From contig JAUXUD010000057.1 in the NCBI GenBank assembly GCA_030680835.1, positions 1-64,000 of the forward strand: a stretch of DNA of 64,000 bases, written 5' to 3'. A program made the position numbers and the translations under genes. This document shows positions 52,720 through 62,342 of the stretch, one piece after another. Below the pieces are notes generated by a model that worked only from the letters and a program-made list of their open reading frames with translations, was not told where the DNA came from and made no database searches. Positions within the stretch are counted from its first letter, which is position 1. Each line of letters opens with the position of its first letter. Source of the DNA: Bacteroidota bacterium. GTDB lineage: Bacteria; Bacteroidota; Bacteroidia; UKL13-3.

Positions 52720-53736
52720 TTAGCTTTTTACATTTCCTTTTTTCAAAGCCAAAATGCTGTAATCTGTATTTTCCTTTTTAATGGTATTGTTTAAATGACC
52801 CAAACCGGTAATCTCCATTTCAACCACATCTCCATCCTGCAGCCATTGCGGTTTAAAATTTTTATCTTTTAATAATCCCGTTCCGTTTAATTCAAGAAAA
52901 CAGCCTGTTCCAACCGTGCCTGAACCAATTACATCACCGGGTAATATGTCAACCCCATAAGCGCAGCGTTCTATTATTTCAGCAAAGGTCCAATCCATAT
53001 CACCCATATTTCCCTCACTAACCAAAACGCCATTAACCCAACATTTCATATTCAGATTATAATTGTTCCCTATGTGTCCGGGTTTGGGGTCAATTTTATA
53101 TGATTCCAACTCATCAGGTGTTACAAAATAAGGTCCGATTACCGTACTGAAATCTTTTCCTTTGGCAGGGCCCAGGTTAAGCAGCATTTCCTCCATTTGC
53201 AATGTACGTGCACTAATATCATTCATAATCATATAACCGGCAATGTATGCATCTGCTTCAGTTGCCCTGACATTTCTGCCTTTTTTGCCAATAACAATCG
53301 CTGCCTCCAGTTCAAAATCCAGTTTTTGAAAATGGTCGGGCATACAAAGTACTTCACCGGGTCCCTGAATGGCATTGTGGTTTGTAAAATAAAAAATCGG
53401 ATATTGATCAAATTCTTCAATCATGGGAACTCCTCTGTTTTTACGTGCTGAGGCTACATGCTGTCTGAAAGCATATCCATCACGGCAGGAGCTGGGATGC
53501 GGAACAGGAGCTTCCAGTTTTACTTTACTCACCGAAACAGAATGTCCCAATACTTTTCCGGCTTTTAACTTTTTATCAAGCTTCATTGCCTTTTTCATTG
53601 CAGGTGCCCCGGCTTTGAGAAAATCCTGCATATTATCAGGCAGAGAATTATCCAGTTTATTTAATGACCAGATTTTTCCGGCTATAAAAATGCCAAGCCG
53701 GGTATTTTTTTTTGTTGTATAAGTAACTAATTTCAT
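52720..53736 (-). CDS. Fumarylacetoacetate hydrolase family protein
   Basis: The 338-aa protein shows the FAH catalytic domain: DFELEAAIVIGKKGRNV with the metal-binding Glu/Asp set, GYMIMNDISARTLQ, KGKDFSTVIGPYFVT and a C-terminal GDVIGSGTVGTGC. Family members cleave C-C bonds in acylpyruvates or fumarylacetoacetate, using a divalent metal. No tyrosine-degradation partner is adjacent, so the exact substrate is open. It lies in the tightly spaced unit secA-deoC-SPOR-FAH-msrA. Confidence 0.92.
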   Translation of the reverse strand: MKLVTYTTKKNTRLGIFIAGKIWSLNKLDNSLPDNMQDFLKAGAPAMKKAMKLDKKLKAGKVLGHSVSVSKVKLEAPVPHPSSCRDGYAFRQHVASARKNRGVPMIEEFDQYPIFYFTNHNAIQGPGEVLCMPDHFQKLDFELEAAIVIGKKGRNVRATEADAYIAGYMIMNDISARTLQMEEMLLNLGPAKGKDFSTVIGPYFVTPDELESYKIDPKPGHIGNNYNLNMKCWVNGVLVSEGNMGDMDWTFAEIIERCAYGVDILPGDVIGSGTVGTGCFLELNGTGLLKDKNFKPQWLQDGDVVEMEITGLGHLNNTIKKENTDYSILALKKGNVKS

Positions 53737-53761
53737 AATTTTTGTAATTAAAGCAGCGCAT

Positions 53762-54166
53762 TTAAAGCCTGGGGAAGTTTATTTTATCGGGAATAATAAG
53801 AACCTGCCCGTATGATTTTTGCAATTGCAGATACATTACCTGGGCTTCAATCATGTTTCTGAAATCACCTGCCCGGAGTTTATAATAGGGTTGCTGATAA
53901 ATGAGGTAAACAGGGGCTTCAGGGAATTCAATTTTAAATTTAGTTTTAATGGCATTCGCCTGTTTTCGGTCTGAACCCGAGAAAATCTGAATCCGGTAGC
54001 CATCCATAGAACTGATGTTTTTATTGATTTCAATATTATATTGAATCAATGAATCAAGCTCCGGATTGCCCACAATTTTAACTTCTGATTTTTGTGCAAT
54101 TGCAGGAATACAAAAGCTAAAAAAAGCAAACAGGATGAAAATATAAACCTTCAAATTCATGATCAT
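53762..54166 (-). CDS. Exported SPOR-domain protein
   Basis: The 134-aa protein has a signal peptide (to about CIPAIAQ) and a single C-terminal SPOR domain (~55-130) with GYRIQIFSGSDRKQANAIK, FPEAPVYLIYQQPYYKLRAG and DFRNMIEAQ. SPOR domains bind denuded peptidoglycan, usually at septa, so it probably acts at the cell wall. Its ATG overlaps the deoC stop by one base (TAATG), so translation is coupled. A second ATG two codons in is equally possible. Confidence 0.9.
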   Translation of the reverse strand: MIMNLKVYIFILFAFFSFCIPAIAQKSEVKIVGNPELDSLIQYNIEINKNISSMDGYRIQIFSGSDRKQANAIKTKFKIEFPEAPVYLIYQQPYYKLRAGDFRNMIEAQVMYLQLQKSYGQVLIIPDKINFPRL

Positions 54167-54834
54167 TACTTCTCATTCTGTACTTCAGTATCAAGTACCA
54201 GTTTTACTCCCGATGAGGTACCAATCCGGTCTGCCCCTGCTTCAATCAATGCCCTGGCAAACGCAATATCCCTGATTCCTCCGGCGGCTTTTATTTTAAC
54301 CTGTTTGGGTAAATATTTTCGCATAATCTGCACGGCTTCCACTGTGGCTCCTGATGGTCCGTAACCCGTTGATGTTTTTACGAAATTCGCTTCACAATCT
54401 GCGCATAACTTGCATGCAAATTTTATTTCTTCATCCGTTAAATAACATATTTCAATAATTACCTTAACCAGTTTATTTTGCAGGTGACAGGCTGTAACCA
54501 CCGACTGAATATCGTTTTGAACCGATGCGATGTCGCCGCTTTTAAATGCAGCAATATTCATCACCATATCTACCTCATGTGCCCCCGCGGTAATGGCCTT
54601 TTTTGTTTCTTCCACCTTGCTCGAAACCATATTATAACCAAATGGAAATCCCACAACCGTAACTATTTTTACATCACTTTTCTTGATGGTTTTTTTTGCC
54701 AGCTGCACAAAATAAGGGGCCACACAAACTGCGTAAAATCCGTGTTCAACGGCCTCGTTGCAAAGTGTAATAACATCGGAAGCGGTACATTCCGGTTTTA
54801 AATTGGTGTGTTCAATATGGATAGCAAGATTCAT
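54166..54834 (-). CDS. deoC: Deoxyribose-phosphate aldolase
   Basis: This 222-aa TIM-barrel aldolase splits 2-deoxyribose 5-phosphate to glyceraldehyde 3-phosphate and acetaldehyde in nucleoside salvage. The Schiff-base Lys is in FVKTSTGYGPSGAT (~157), with the proton-relay Lys in KIKAAGGIRD and GAHEVDMVMNIAAFKSGD upstream. It begins 20 bases after secA stops. No other deo gene is present here. Confidence 0.97.
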   Translation of the reverse strand: MNLAIHIEHTNLKPECTASDVITLCNEAVEHGFYAVCVAPYFVQLAKKTIKKSDVKIVTVVGFPFGYNMVSSKVEETKKAITAGAHEVDMVMNIAAFKSGDIASVQNDIQSVVTACHLQNKLVKVIIEICYLTDEEIKFACKLCADCEANFVKTSTGYGPSGATVEAVQIMRKYLPKQVKIKAAGGIRDIAFARALIEAGADRIGTSSGVKLVLDTEVQNEK

Positions 54835-54854
54835 AGTGTATAAATTAGCAAGTG

Positions 54855-57800
54855 TTACATCATTTCTTCTTTCCCGTGACAGGACTTATATTTTTTACCA
54901 CTCCCGCAAGGGCAAGGATCATTTCTTCCAATCTTAACCACACCTTTTATTTGCTGTTGCTTTGCAACCTCGTTGCCACCCTGTGCCGCAGCCTGATTAT
55001 TGCGTTGCGATTCGGCCAAATCGTCGGTACGGGAAGTTTTTAACTTGCTCATATCCTGTTTACGCGGCTGTTCGGCCTGCTTTACATCACTGGCACTTTC
55101 AACCGGAATAAATCCTTTAAACAGCATTCCCAAAACTTGTTTATTGGTGCGCGATAACATCGATTTAAACAAGTTAAATGATTCCAGTTTATAAATTAGC
55201 AAAGGATCTTTTTGTTCGAACACTGCATTTTGAGAAGATTGTTTCAAATCATCCATTTCACGCAAATGCTCTTTCCAGTCGTTATCAATTACATATAATG
55301 CGGCAAATTTTTCATAGGTTTTGCTAATCTCTTTACCTTTCGAATCATATGCTTTTTTCAGATTTACCGGCAATTGCATATTGTGAATTCCGTCGCTCAC
55401 GGGCACTGCAATCACTTCAAATTGCTGACCGCGGTTTCTAAACACATCGCTGATTACCGGAAATGCAATCCGCGACATATCTTCTGTTTTATGCTGATAG
55501 TGCGCCTGCAGTTCTTCAAATAACTGATCTACAATTTTTTCATGTTTTTCCCCTAAAAACGATTCTGCATCTATCGTAGTTTCATGCGCAAAAATACGCA
55601 TCACTTCAAATTTAAATTCCTGATAATTTCGGGTCTCCCGGTAGACTTCAACCAGTTCTTCGCAGGTATCGGCCAGCATATTGCTTAAATCGAGTTCAAG
55701 CTTTTCTCCATACAATGCGTTTCTGCGTTTGGTATAAACAACTTCACGCTGCGAGTTCATTACATCATCATATTCCAGCAGGCGTTTACGAATTCCAAAG
55801 TTGTTTTGTTCAACACGTTTCTGTGCCCGTTCAATATTTTTGGTGATCATGGAATGCTCAATATTTTCGCCTTCCTTCATCCCCAGTTTATCCATTATAT
55901 TGGCAATTCTTTCTGAACCAAACAAGCGCATCAAATCATCTTCGAGTGAAACATAAAACTTGGAAGAACCCGGGTCACCCTGGCGTCCTGCACGACCCCG
56001 CAACTGCCTGTCAACCCTCCTGCTCTCATGTCTTTCAGTTCCAATAATCGCCAAACCTCCCACTTCTTTTACACCTTCTCCGAGTTTGATATCCGTACCC
56101 CTTCCCGCCATATTGGTGGCAATGGTAACTGCACTTTTCTGTCCGGCTTCGGCTACAATATCCGCTTCACGCTGATGTTGCTTTGCGTTCAGCACATTGT
56201 GTTTTATTTTACGCATGGTGAGCATTCTGCCCAGCAACTCACTTACCTCAACCGAAGTGGTACCCACCAACACCGGCCTTCCGGCTTCTGTTAAGCGTAC
56301 AATATCATCAATTACCGCATTGTATTTTTCGCGTTTTGTTTTATAAATAGAATCTTCTTCATCTTTCCGCGAAATCGGCCGGTTTGTAGGAATCTCAACC
56401 ACATCCAGTTTGTATATTTCCCATAATTCTCCGGCTTCTGTTGTTGCTGTACCCGTCATTCCGCACAGTTTGTGATACATCCTGAAAAAGTTTTGCAGGG
56501 TAACCGTTGCATAGGTTTGTGTTGCTGCTTCTACCTTTACATTTTCCTTGGCTTCTATCGCCTGGTGCAATCCATCACTGTATCTTCTGCCATCTAAAAC
56601 ACGACCTGTTTGTTCATCTACAATTTTTACCTTGGCATCCTGTATAATGTATTCAACATCGCGTTCAAACATACAATATGCTTTAAGCAACTGATTGATG
56701 GTGTGAATGCGCTCCGATTTGATGGTAAATTCCATCATCAAATGCTCTTTTTTCTTTATCTTTTCATCTTCGGGCATGGCCGATTTTTCAATTTCGGCTA
56801 TCTCTGAACCTACGTCGGGTATTATAAAAAAATGCGGATCTTCACCTGAGTTGGTAATGAGTTCAACTCCCTTTTCTGTTAAATCTACCGAGTTTATTTT
56901 TTCATCAATAACAAAATACAAATCAGCATCCACCTTATGCATTTCCTTTTGCTGATCCTGCAGGTAGTAATTTTCTGTTTTTAGTAAAAGCTGCTTCATA
57001 CCCGGTTCACCCAAAAACTTGATTAATGAACTGTTTTTAGGCAATCCTCTCTGGGCCTGAAGCAGTTTAAATCCTCCGTCTTTTTCGTTCCCTGCATTAA
57101 TCAGTTTTTTAGCATCTACCAAAGCTGTATTGGTGTATGCTTTTTGTGTGTTTACCAGTTTTTCGATACGCGGTTTCAGCGCATAAAACTGCTGGTCGTC
57201 ACCACGAGGTACCGGACCTGAAATGATTAAAGGTGTGCGGGCATCATCCACCAAAACCGAATCCACCTCATCCACCATGGCATAATGATGTTTGCGCTGA
57301 ACCAGTTCATCTAAACTATTTGCCATATTATCGCGCAAATAATCAAAACCAAATTCATTATTGGTACCGTAAGTAATATCTGCCAGATACGCTTTTCTGC
57401 GCTCTGCCGAGTTGGGCTGATGGTAATCAATACAATCTACTTTGAGTCCGTGAAATTCAAATAAAGGTGCGTTCCATTCACAGTCGCGCCGGGCCAGGTA
57501 ATCATTTACGGTTACTATATGTACGCCCAAACCTGCAAGTGCATTTAAATAAGAAGGTAAGGTAGAAACCAGTGTTTTTCCTTCACCCGTTGCCATTTCC
57601 GATATTTTACCTTTATGCAGAACAATGCCCCCAATTAACTGTACATCGTAATGTATCATATTCCAGGTAATCATTCCACCCGCTGCTTCCCAGGTATTGC
57701 TCCATATAGCATTTTCACCTTCAATGCGAACGGGTTTTTTAGGTCGTGTACGGGCACTTAACTCTTTATCAAAATCGCTTGCCTTTACAATAAGTTCCTT

Positions 57801-58184
57801 TTTTTCAGAAAATCTTCGGGCAGTTTCTTTCACAACTGCGAAGGCTTCGGGCAGTAATTCCAATAAAATGATTTCTAATTCTTCATCTCTTTTTTTAGCC
57901 AGTTTATCAATTTCTTTAAAGAGGTTATCTTTCTCTATTAAATCGATATTTTCAACTTCAGTTTGTGTTTGCAACGCAGCAACTCGTTCATCTATTTCCG
58001 AAAGATGCGCCGAAATTTTTGCCTTTAATTCAGGTGTTTTTGCGCGTAATTCATCATCGCTCAAACGGCTTAATCCGGCAAATATTTGATTTATCGGATC
58101 CACCATGGGATTCAATTCTTTTAAATCGCGGTCGGATTTGCTTCCGAAAATTTTTGTTAATCCCTTAAAAATACTTCCAATCAT
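54855..58184 (-). CDS. secA: SecA preprotein translocase ATPase
   Basis: This 1109-aa motor drives export through SecYEG. Walker A is in [13 protein letters not shown], followed by [16 protein letters not shown], the DEAD-like [36 protein letters not shown] and [14 protein letters not shown]. The C-terminus ends with the zinc-binding SEC-C motif [17 protein letters not shown]. Length above the E. coli 901 aa comes from inserts within the nucleotide-binding region, common in Bacteroidota. It heads the unit containing deoC and the SPOR gene. Confidence 0.98.
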   Translation of the reverse strand: MIGSIFKGLTKIFGSKSDRDLKELNPMVDPINQIFAGLSRLSDDELRAKTPELKAKISAHLSEIDERVAALQTQTEVENIDLIEKDNLFKEIDKLAKKRDEELEIILLELLPEAFAVVKETARRFSEKKELIVKASDFDKELSARTRPKKPVRIEGENAIWSNTWEAAGGMITWNMIHYDVQLIGGIVLHKGKISEMATGEGKTLVSTLPSYLNALAGLGVHIVTVNDYLARRDCEWNAPLFEFHGLKVDCIDYHQPNSAERRKAYLADITYGTNNEFGFDYLRDNMANSLDELVQRKHHYAMVDEVDSVLVDDARTPLIISGPVPRGDDQQFYALKPRIEKLVNTQKAYTNTALVDAKKLINAGNEKDGGFKLLQAQRGLPKNSSLIKFLGEPGMKQLLLKTENYYLQDQQKEMHKVDADLYFVIDEKINSVDLTEKGVELITNSGEDPHFFIIPDVGSEIAEIEKSAMPEDEKIKKKEHLMMEFTIKSERIHTINQLLKAYCMFERDVEYIIQDAKVKIVDEQTGRVLDGRRYSDGLHQAIEAKENVKVEAATQTYATVTLQNFFRMYHKLCGMTGTATTEAGELWEIYKLDVVEIPTNRPISRKDEEDSIYKTKREKYNAVIDDIVRLTEAGRPVLVGTTSVEVSELLGRMLTMRKIKHNVLNAKQHQREADIVAEAGQKSAVTIATNMAGRGTDIKLGEGVKEVGGLAIIGTERHESRRVDRQLRGRAGRQGDPGSSKFYVSLEDDLMRLFGSERIANIMDKLGMKEGENIEHSMITKNIERAQKRVEQNNFGIRKRLLEYDDVMNSQREVVYTKRRNALYGEKLELDLSNMLADTCEELVEVYRETRNYQEFKFEVMRIFAHETTIDAESFLGEKHEKIVDQLFEELQAHYQHKTEDMSRIAFPVISDVFRNRGQQFEVIAVPVSDGIHNMQLPVNLKKAYDSKGKEISKTYEKFAALYVIDNDWKEHLREMDDLKQSSQNAVFEQKDPLLIYKLESFNLFKSMLSRTNKQVLGMLFKGFIPVESASDVKQAEQPRKQDMSKLKTSRTDDLAESQRNNQAAAQGGNEVAKQQQIKGVVKIGRNDPCPCGSGKKYKSCHGKEEMM

Positions 58185-58286
58185 GCTGTTTATTCGTTCT
58201 CTTTTTGTACCTGTTGCGAATGCGCAAAGGGCGGTAAATTTATGCTTTTTTTTAGCTTCAGCACAAATTAATCCAATATCTCATCT

Positions 58287-58299
58287 TGCCAAATTGGCA
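58287..58299. promoter_or_regulatory. Palindrome TGCCAAATTGGCA upstream of secA
   Basis: A perfect 6-bp inverted repeat around one base, in the 134-base gap between the unknown gene at 58319 and secA. It may be an operator for secA; it does not fit a sigma-54 -24/-12 pair. It could be chance. Confidence 0.3.
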
Positions 58300-58318
58300 C
58301 TACCCTCTATAAAACACC

Positions 58319-59008
58319 TTATACGCCGGCTTCGTTTTCGGTTTCCATTCTAAAACCCAGATGCTTACCTGTTGGAACACCCCCACTAAAGCTCATTAAA
58401 TTCTTTTGCTCCACTGTAATATAGTTAATTGCGTCCAACGGAGGTGCCAATAAGTCAAAATTAAGGCAATAATACATCGCTTCAATAATCACATTTCTTA
58501 AAGTAACTTCATTAATGGTACAGCAGGCAAAATCGTTATACAAAAAAGCCAATGGCCTTTTTCCCTCAATAAAAAAATGTTTTTCCTTGTTTACAAAAAT
58601 TCTTCCAACCAAAAAACCCATATCTCCTTCGCGGTTATATTTAATTGAATCCGCTAAAAAATTATATATCTGAATCATGCCGCAAAATTCACGCATCGGA
58701 TCTTCTTTAACATAACTGGTTTTTTGAATATAATGATTGGGGTCAAAATCAAAAACATTTGTATGCATCATAAAAACGAGAGTATCCCCGCTGAATTTAA
58801 GATGAAGTTCGAGTTCACCCTTATCATAAAATTTAATTTCAACACTTGGATCCACTTTATAGATTTCATTGGTTAATTCATTGGTCAATGATTTCATTAT
58901 TTCTTTTAACTGTTCAAAAACCTGTTTGGTATTTCTAAAAACCAATTGTTTGGTTGAAGATTTTTCCAGTAATATTTTTTTAATGCTTTCCAGTTTTGAT
59001 TCCATCAT
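58319..59008 (-). CDS. Unrecognised protein downstream of proS
   Basis: The 229-aa cytoplasmic-looking protein has no signal peptide or membrane helix. An N-terminal helix-rich stretch (~1-50) is followed by a beta-rich part (EIKFYDKGELELHLKFSGD, LVFMMHTNVFDFDPNHY) and a region with MGFLVGRIFVNKEKHFFIEG. I do not recognise the family. It follows proS by 29 bases on the same strand. Codon use and length support a real gene; a nucleotide- or ligand-binding role would be a guess. Confidence 0.75.
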   Translation of the reverse strand: MMESKLESIKKILLEKSSTKQLVFRNTKQVFEQLKEIMKSLTNELTNEIYKVDPSVEIKFYDKGELELHLKFSGDTLVFMMHTNVFDFDPNHYIQKTSYVKEDPMREFCGMIQIYNFLADSIKYNREGDMGFLVGRIFVNKEKHFFIEGKRPLAFLYNDFACCTINEVTLRNVIIEAMYYCLNFDLLAPPLDAINYITVEQKNLMSFSGGVPTGKHLGFRMETENEAGV

Positions 59009-59037
59009 GTGTTGTTTCAGGTATTTAAATAATTAAT

Positions 59038-60513
59038 TTAGTAAGCTCTTGCAAACAGAACCCTTTGGGTTGAAGGCTTGCCGGTTAAAATACATTTTCC
59101 TGCTTCCTTATGATTATTCAATGGAATACAACGTATCGTGGCTTTCGACAAATCCTTTATCTTCAGTTCGGTTTCAGCGGTTCCATCCCAATGCGCACTG
59201 ATAAATCCTGCTTTGTTTTCAAGGATATCCATAAATTCATCCCAGGTATCGGCTGCATACATATTTTCACTTCGGAAATCCAAAGCGCGCTGATATATAT
59301 TGGTTTGAATCTGTTCCAGTAAATGTGGAATTTTATGTTCCAGATCAGCCGCACTCATCACTTGTTTTTCTTTGGTATCGCGGCGTGCTACTTCAACGGT
59401 TTCATTTTGCACATCTCTGGGTCCTATTGCAATTCTAACAGGTACTCCTTTTAATTCATACTCTGCAAATTTAAATCCTGGCGACTGGTAATCGCGGTCA
59501 TCCAACTTTACACTGATGCCTTGTTTTTTAAGTAATGCAGTATAGGCTTCTGCTTTTTCCATTACTGCAATTTTTTCTTCAGGCTTTCTGAAAATAGGTA
59601 TAATTACCACTTGTATCGGTGCCAGCCGGGGTGGCAATATCAGTCCTTCATCATCACTGTGGCTCATAATTAAAGCGCCCATTAAGCGGGTTGAAACACC
59701 CCATGAAGTAGCCCAAACATATTCCCTGCTGTTTTCTTTGGTCACATATTTTACATCAAATGCTTTGGCAAAGTTCTGGCCTAAAAAATGAGAGGTACCC
59801 ATTTGCAGTGCTTTTCCATCCTGCATGAGTCCTTCAATACAATAGGTTTCTATTGCACCTGCAAAACGTTCGTTCTCCGATTTAACTCCTTTAATTACGG
59901 GTACCGCTAAAATATTTTCTGCAAAATCAGCATACACATCCAGCATTTGCTTGGTTTCTGCAATGGCTTCATCGGCGGTGGCATGTGCAGTGTGACCTTC
60001 CTGCCATAAAAATTCGGTTGTTCTTAAAAATAAACGGGTACGCATTTCCCAACGTACCACATTGGCCCATTGGTTTAACAAAACCGGCAAATCGCGGTAG
60101 CTTTGAATCCACGAACGGTAGGTATTCCAAATAATGGTTTCGCTGGTGGGGCGAACAATTAATTCTTCTTCCAGTTTTGCTTCCGGATCCACAACTATCT
60201 CTTTGGTAATTTCATCAACCTTTAAACGGTAGTGGGTAACCACAGCACATTCTTTGGCAAAACCTTCAACATGACTTGCCTCTTTGGTAAAAAAGGATTT
60301 TGGAATAAATAGTGGGAAATATGCATTCTGGTGTCCAGTTTCTTTGAACCTCCTGTCCAGTTCCGCTTGCATTTTTTCCCAGATGGCATAGCCATAGGGT
60401 TTAATAACCATGCACCCTTTAACGTCTGAATGCTCAGCCAAATCTGCATTTTTTACCAAATTATTGTACCATGCACTATAATCTTCACTGCGTTTTACTT
60501 TTTTAATATCCAT
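59038..60513 (-). CDS. proS: Prolyl-tRNA synthetase, archaeal/eukaryal type
   Basis: The 491-aa synthetase lacks the inserted editing domain of bacterial ProRS and ends in the tyrosine-terminated C-terminal domain (VLFARAY), as in the archaeal/eukaryal type. Class II motifs: [17 protein letters not shown] (motif 1 area), [15 protein letters not shown] and [20 protein letters not shown] (motif 2), [18 protein letters not shown] (motif 3), anticodon domain from ~300. This type is standard in Bacteroidota. Confidence 0.97.
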   Translation of the reverse strand: MDIKKVKRSEDYSAWYNNLVKNADLAEHSDVKGCMVIKPYGYAIWEKMQAELDRRFKETGHQNAYFPLFIPKSFFTKEASHVEGFAKECAVVTHYRLKVDEITKEIVVDPEAKLEEELIVRPTSETIIWNTYRSWIQSYRDLPVLLNQWANVVRWEMRTRLFLRTTEFLWQEGHTAHATADEAIAETKQMLDVYADFAENILAVPVIKGVKSENERFAGAIETYCIEGLMQDGKALQMGTSHFLGQNFAKAFDVKYVTKENSREYVWATSWGVSTRLMGALIMSHSDDEGLILPPRLAPIQVVIIPIFRKPEEKIAVMEKAEAYTALLKKQGISVKLDDRDYQSPGFKFAEYELKGVPVRIAIGPRDVQNETVEVARRDTKEKQVMSAADLEHKIPHLLEQIQTNIYQRALDFRSENMYAADTWDEFMDILENKAGFISAHWDGTAETELKIKDLSKATIRCIPLNNHKEAGKCILTGKPSTQRVLFARAY

Positions 60514-60607
60514 GAATTAAAATTGGAATAATATTTGAACTAATAATAAAGAACAACAAAAATACTTTTTAGTTGTTACTTTGTTAAACGAATTAAAAAC
60601 CACTGTG

Positions 60608-62167
60608 ATGAAAAATTCAAGAATCTATTTTTTCTCCCTGTTAATGATAGGATTAGCAGCATGCGGAACTCAGAAAAATTTTGATGCAAATAATAGCACA
60701 GATGATGTTTACTGGTCGAAGGCCGATGCGTTAAAAAAGCCATTGACCGTGCAGGACCTCGAAAAAAATGAAAAGTCTCAAAAAGGTCCCTCGTCAGATT
60801 ATTCCAATTATGAGCCCACAAACCAAAATCAACCTGCAGGTTATGATAACATGCGCGCCCAATCTGCTTATGATACCTGGGATAAACAAAGAAATTTAAA
60901 AACCGGTTCCGATGATTCAGTCAATCAGATAGATTCCGGCTACAATCAAAATTACACATTATCAGATTACAAAAACGATGAGCGGGATACCCGGCGTTTG
61001 GGTGCTGAACGTACTTATTATTACGATGATCCCTATTACAATTCACTTAGTTCAAACTGGGGATGGACAAGCTTTTATGCACCCATATACAGACCCGGAT
61101 TTTACAGTTGGGCACCCGGATGGAATATTGGATTTGGTTATAATAGTTTTTCGGGCTGGGGCGGAGGTTATGGAATGAGCATGGGTTATGGCTATGGAAT
61201 AGATCCTTTTTGGGGTTATCCCTGGTATAGCCCGTGGTATGGATATGGGTTCAATAATTTTTACAATCCATGGGGTGCTTATTATGGTTATGGATACGGG
61301 TATCATCCTTACGGCTACTACCCATACGGGTATTATCCATACGGATGTTATCCATATGGATATGGCGGATATTACGGAAATGATTACGGTTATTATGGAA
61401 AAAACAGAAAAGGAAATATAACAGGCCGCCCGATGTTACATCCCAGAAATTCTGTTGGTTCAGACATCCCCGCCGGAGGGCGACCTGCTAATTATGTACC
61501 CGATGTGCAAAGAAACAGACCCGCGACTGGTGTTGTAAGTGGAACTGTGAATCCAGATGTACGAAATAATCAACCCATACAGTCAAATCCGGCAGCCATT
61601 GACGCGGGTGTGAATGTGAGACCAACAAGACCAGCCAATACTGTGGGTAATAATACCGGTTCGGTAAAACCCGGTGGCGAATTGATTAATGATGCCAGTA
61701 ACCGGCCAATATATATTGCACCTAATAACAGACCCTCAAACAGCAATAATCCGAATAGTGTTCGCACAAACCGCCCGGGTGGAGATTTAATACCCGGATC
61801 CAACGGATCTCAAATTTACGTTCCAGCCCGAACCAGTGCTACTTACGAAAACAATAACGCGCAACCATCATACAACTCGCAACCTGACCGGAACAGGAAT
61901 ACTCCATCCAATTCCGCTCCGGCCTATAATCCGCCTGCAAGATCATATTCAGCGCCCTCAAGATCCAATGCTCCGGCATACAGTGCGCCTTCCCGGTCAA
62001 ATAATATGCCTGCACCTTCTTATAGTGCACCATCCAGTCAACCTTCAAGTCAACCTTCAAGTGCCCCCTCAAGGTCCTATAGCAATCCAACCCCTTCTTC
62101 GGGCAATACGCCCTCAAGAGGCGGCGGTGGCGGTGGAGGTACAACACCCCGATCAAGACCACGTTAA
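60608..62167 (+). CDS. Tyr/Gly-rich low-complexity lipoprotein
   Basis: The protein is 519 aa from ATG 60608; a TTG nine codons upstream is ignored because the ATG gives a clean lipoprotein signal (MIGLAACGTQ, Cys 19). After a charged region come ~130 residues dominated by Tyr, Gly and Trp (~140-270), including YGYHPYGYYPYGYYPYG, then an Asn/Pro/Arg-rich stretch and a Ser/Pro-rich tail with APSRS and QPSSQPSS repeats, ending in GGGGGGGTTPRSRPR. It is probably an outer membrane or surface lipoprotein with disordered, sticky segments. No family recognised; divergent from proS. Confidence 0.8.
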   Translation: MKNSRIYFFSLLMIGLAACGTQKNFDANNSTDDVYWSKADALKKPLTVQDLEKNEKSQKGPSSDYSNYEPTNQNQPAGYDNMRAQSAYDTWDKQRNLKTGSDDSVNQIDSGYNQNYTLSDYKNDERDTRRLGAERTYYYDDPYYNSLSSNWGWTSFYAPIYRPGFYSWAPGWNIGFGYNSFSGWGGGYGMSMGYGYGIDPFWGYPWYSPWYGYGFNNFYNPWGAYYGYGYGYHPYGYYPYGYYPYGCYPYGYGGYYGNDYGYYGKNRKGNITGRPMLHPRNSVGSDIPAGGRPANYVPDVQRNRPATGVVSGTVNPDVRNNQPIQSNPAAIDAGVNVRPTRPANTVGNNTGSVKPGGELINDASNRPIYIAPNNRPSNSNNPNSVRTNRPGGDLIPGSNGSQIYVPARTSATYENNNAQPSYNSQPDRNRNTPSNSAPAYNPPARSYSAPSRSNAPAYSAPSRSNNMPAPSYSAPSSQPSSQPSSAPSRSYSNPTPSSGNTPSRGGGGGGGTTPRSRPR

Positions 62168-62170
62168 TTA

Positions 62171-62292
62171 GAGTCCGTCTATAATGTCCTCTGGCTGCGT
62201 TATGCTCATCCCCAAAAATGCTCATGTACACCAGCACACTACGCTTTTTGGTGAATCGCAAGCCTTGCCAGAGAACATTCTAGCTCAGACTC
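62171..62292. repeat. 122-base MITE-like imperfect palindrome
   Basis: The ends GAGTCCGTCTATAATGTCCT (62171-) and the reverse complement of the right end (62267-62292, GAGTCTGAGCTAGAATGTTC...) match at 20 of 26 aligned positions, and the inner part is also palindromic (CAAAAATGC facing GCTTTTTG around 62213 and 62243). It carries no ORF of note, starts three bases after the lipoprotein's stop, and resembles small non-autonomous elements scattered in bacterial genomes. Confidence 0.7.
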
Positions 62293-62342
62293 CTGAATAT
62301 ATGAACAAATACTAAATTAATTAAAAACTTAAAACTCAGTTT

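Noticed and set aside
61239-61421. Alternative-frame open stretches within the Tyr/Gly-rich lipoprotein gene
   Set aside because: They arise from the repeated TAY/GGN codons and have no independent start or family similarity.
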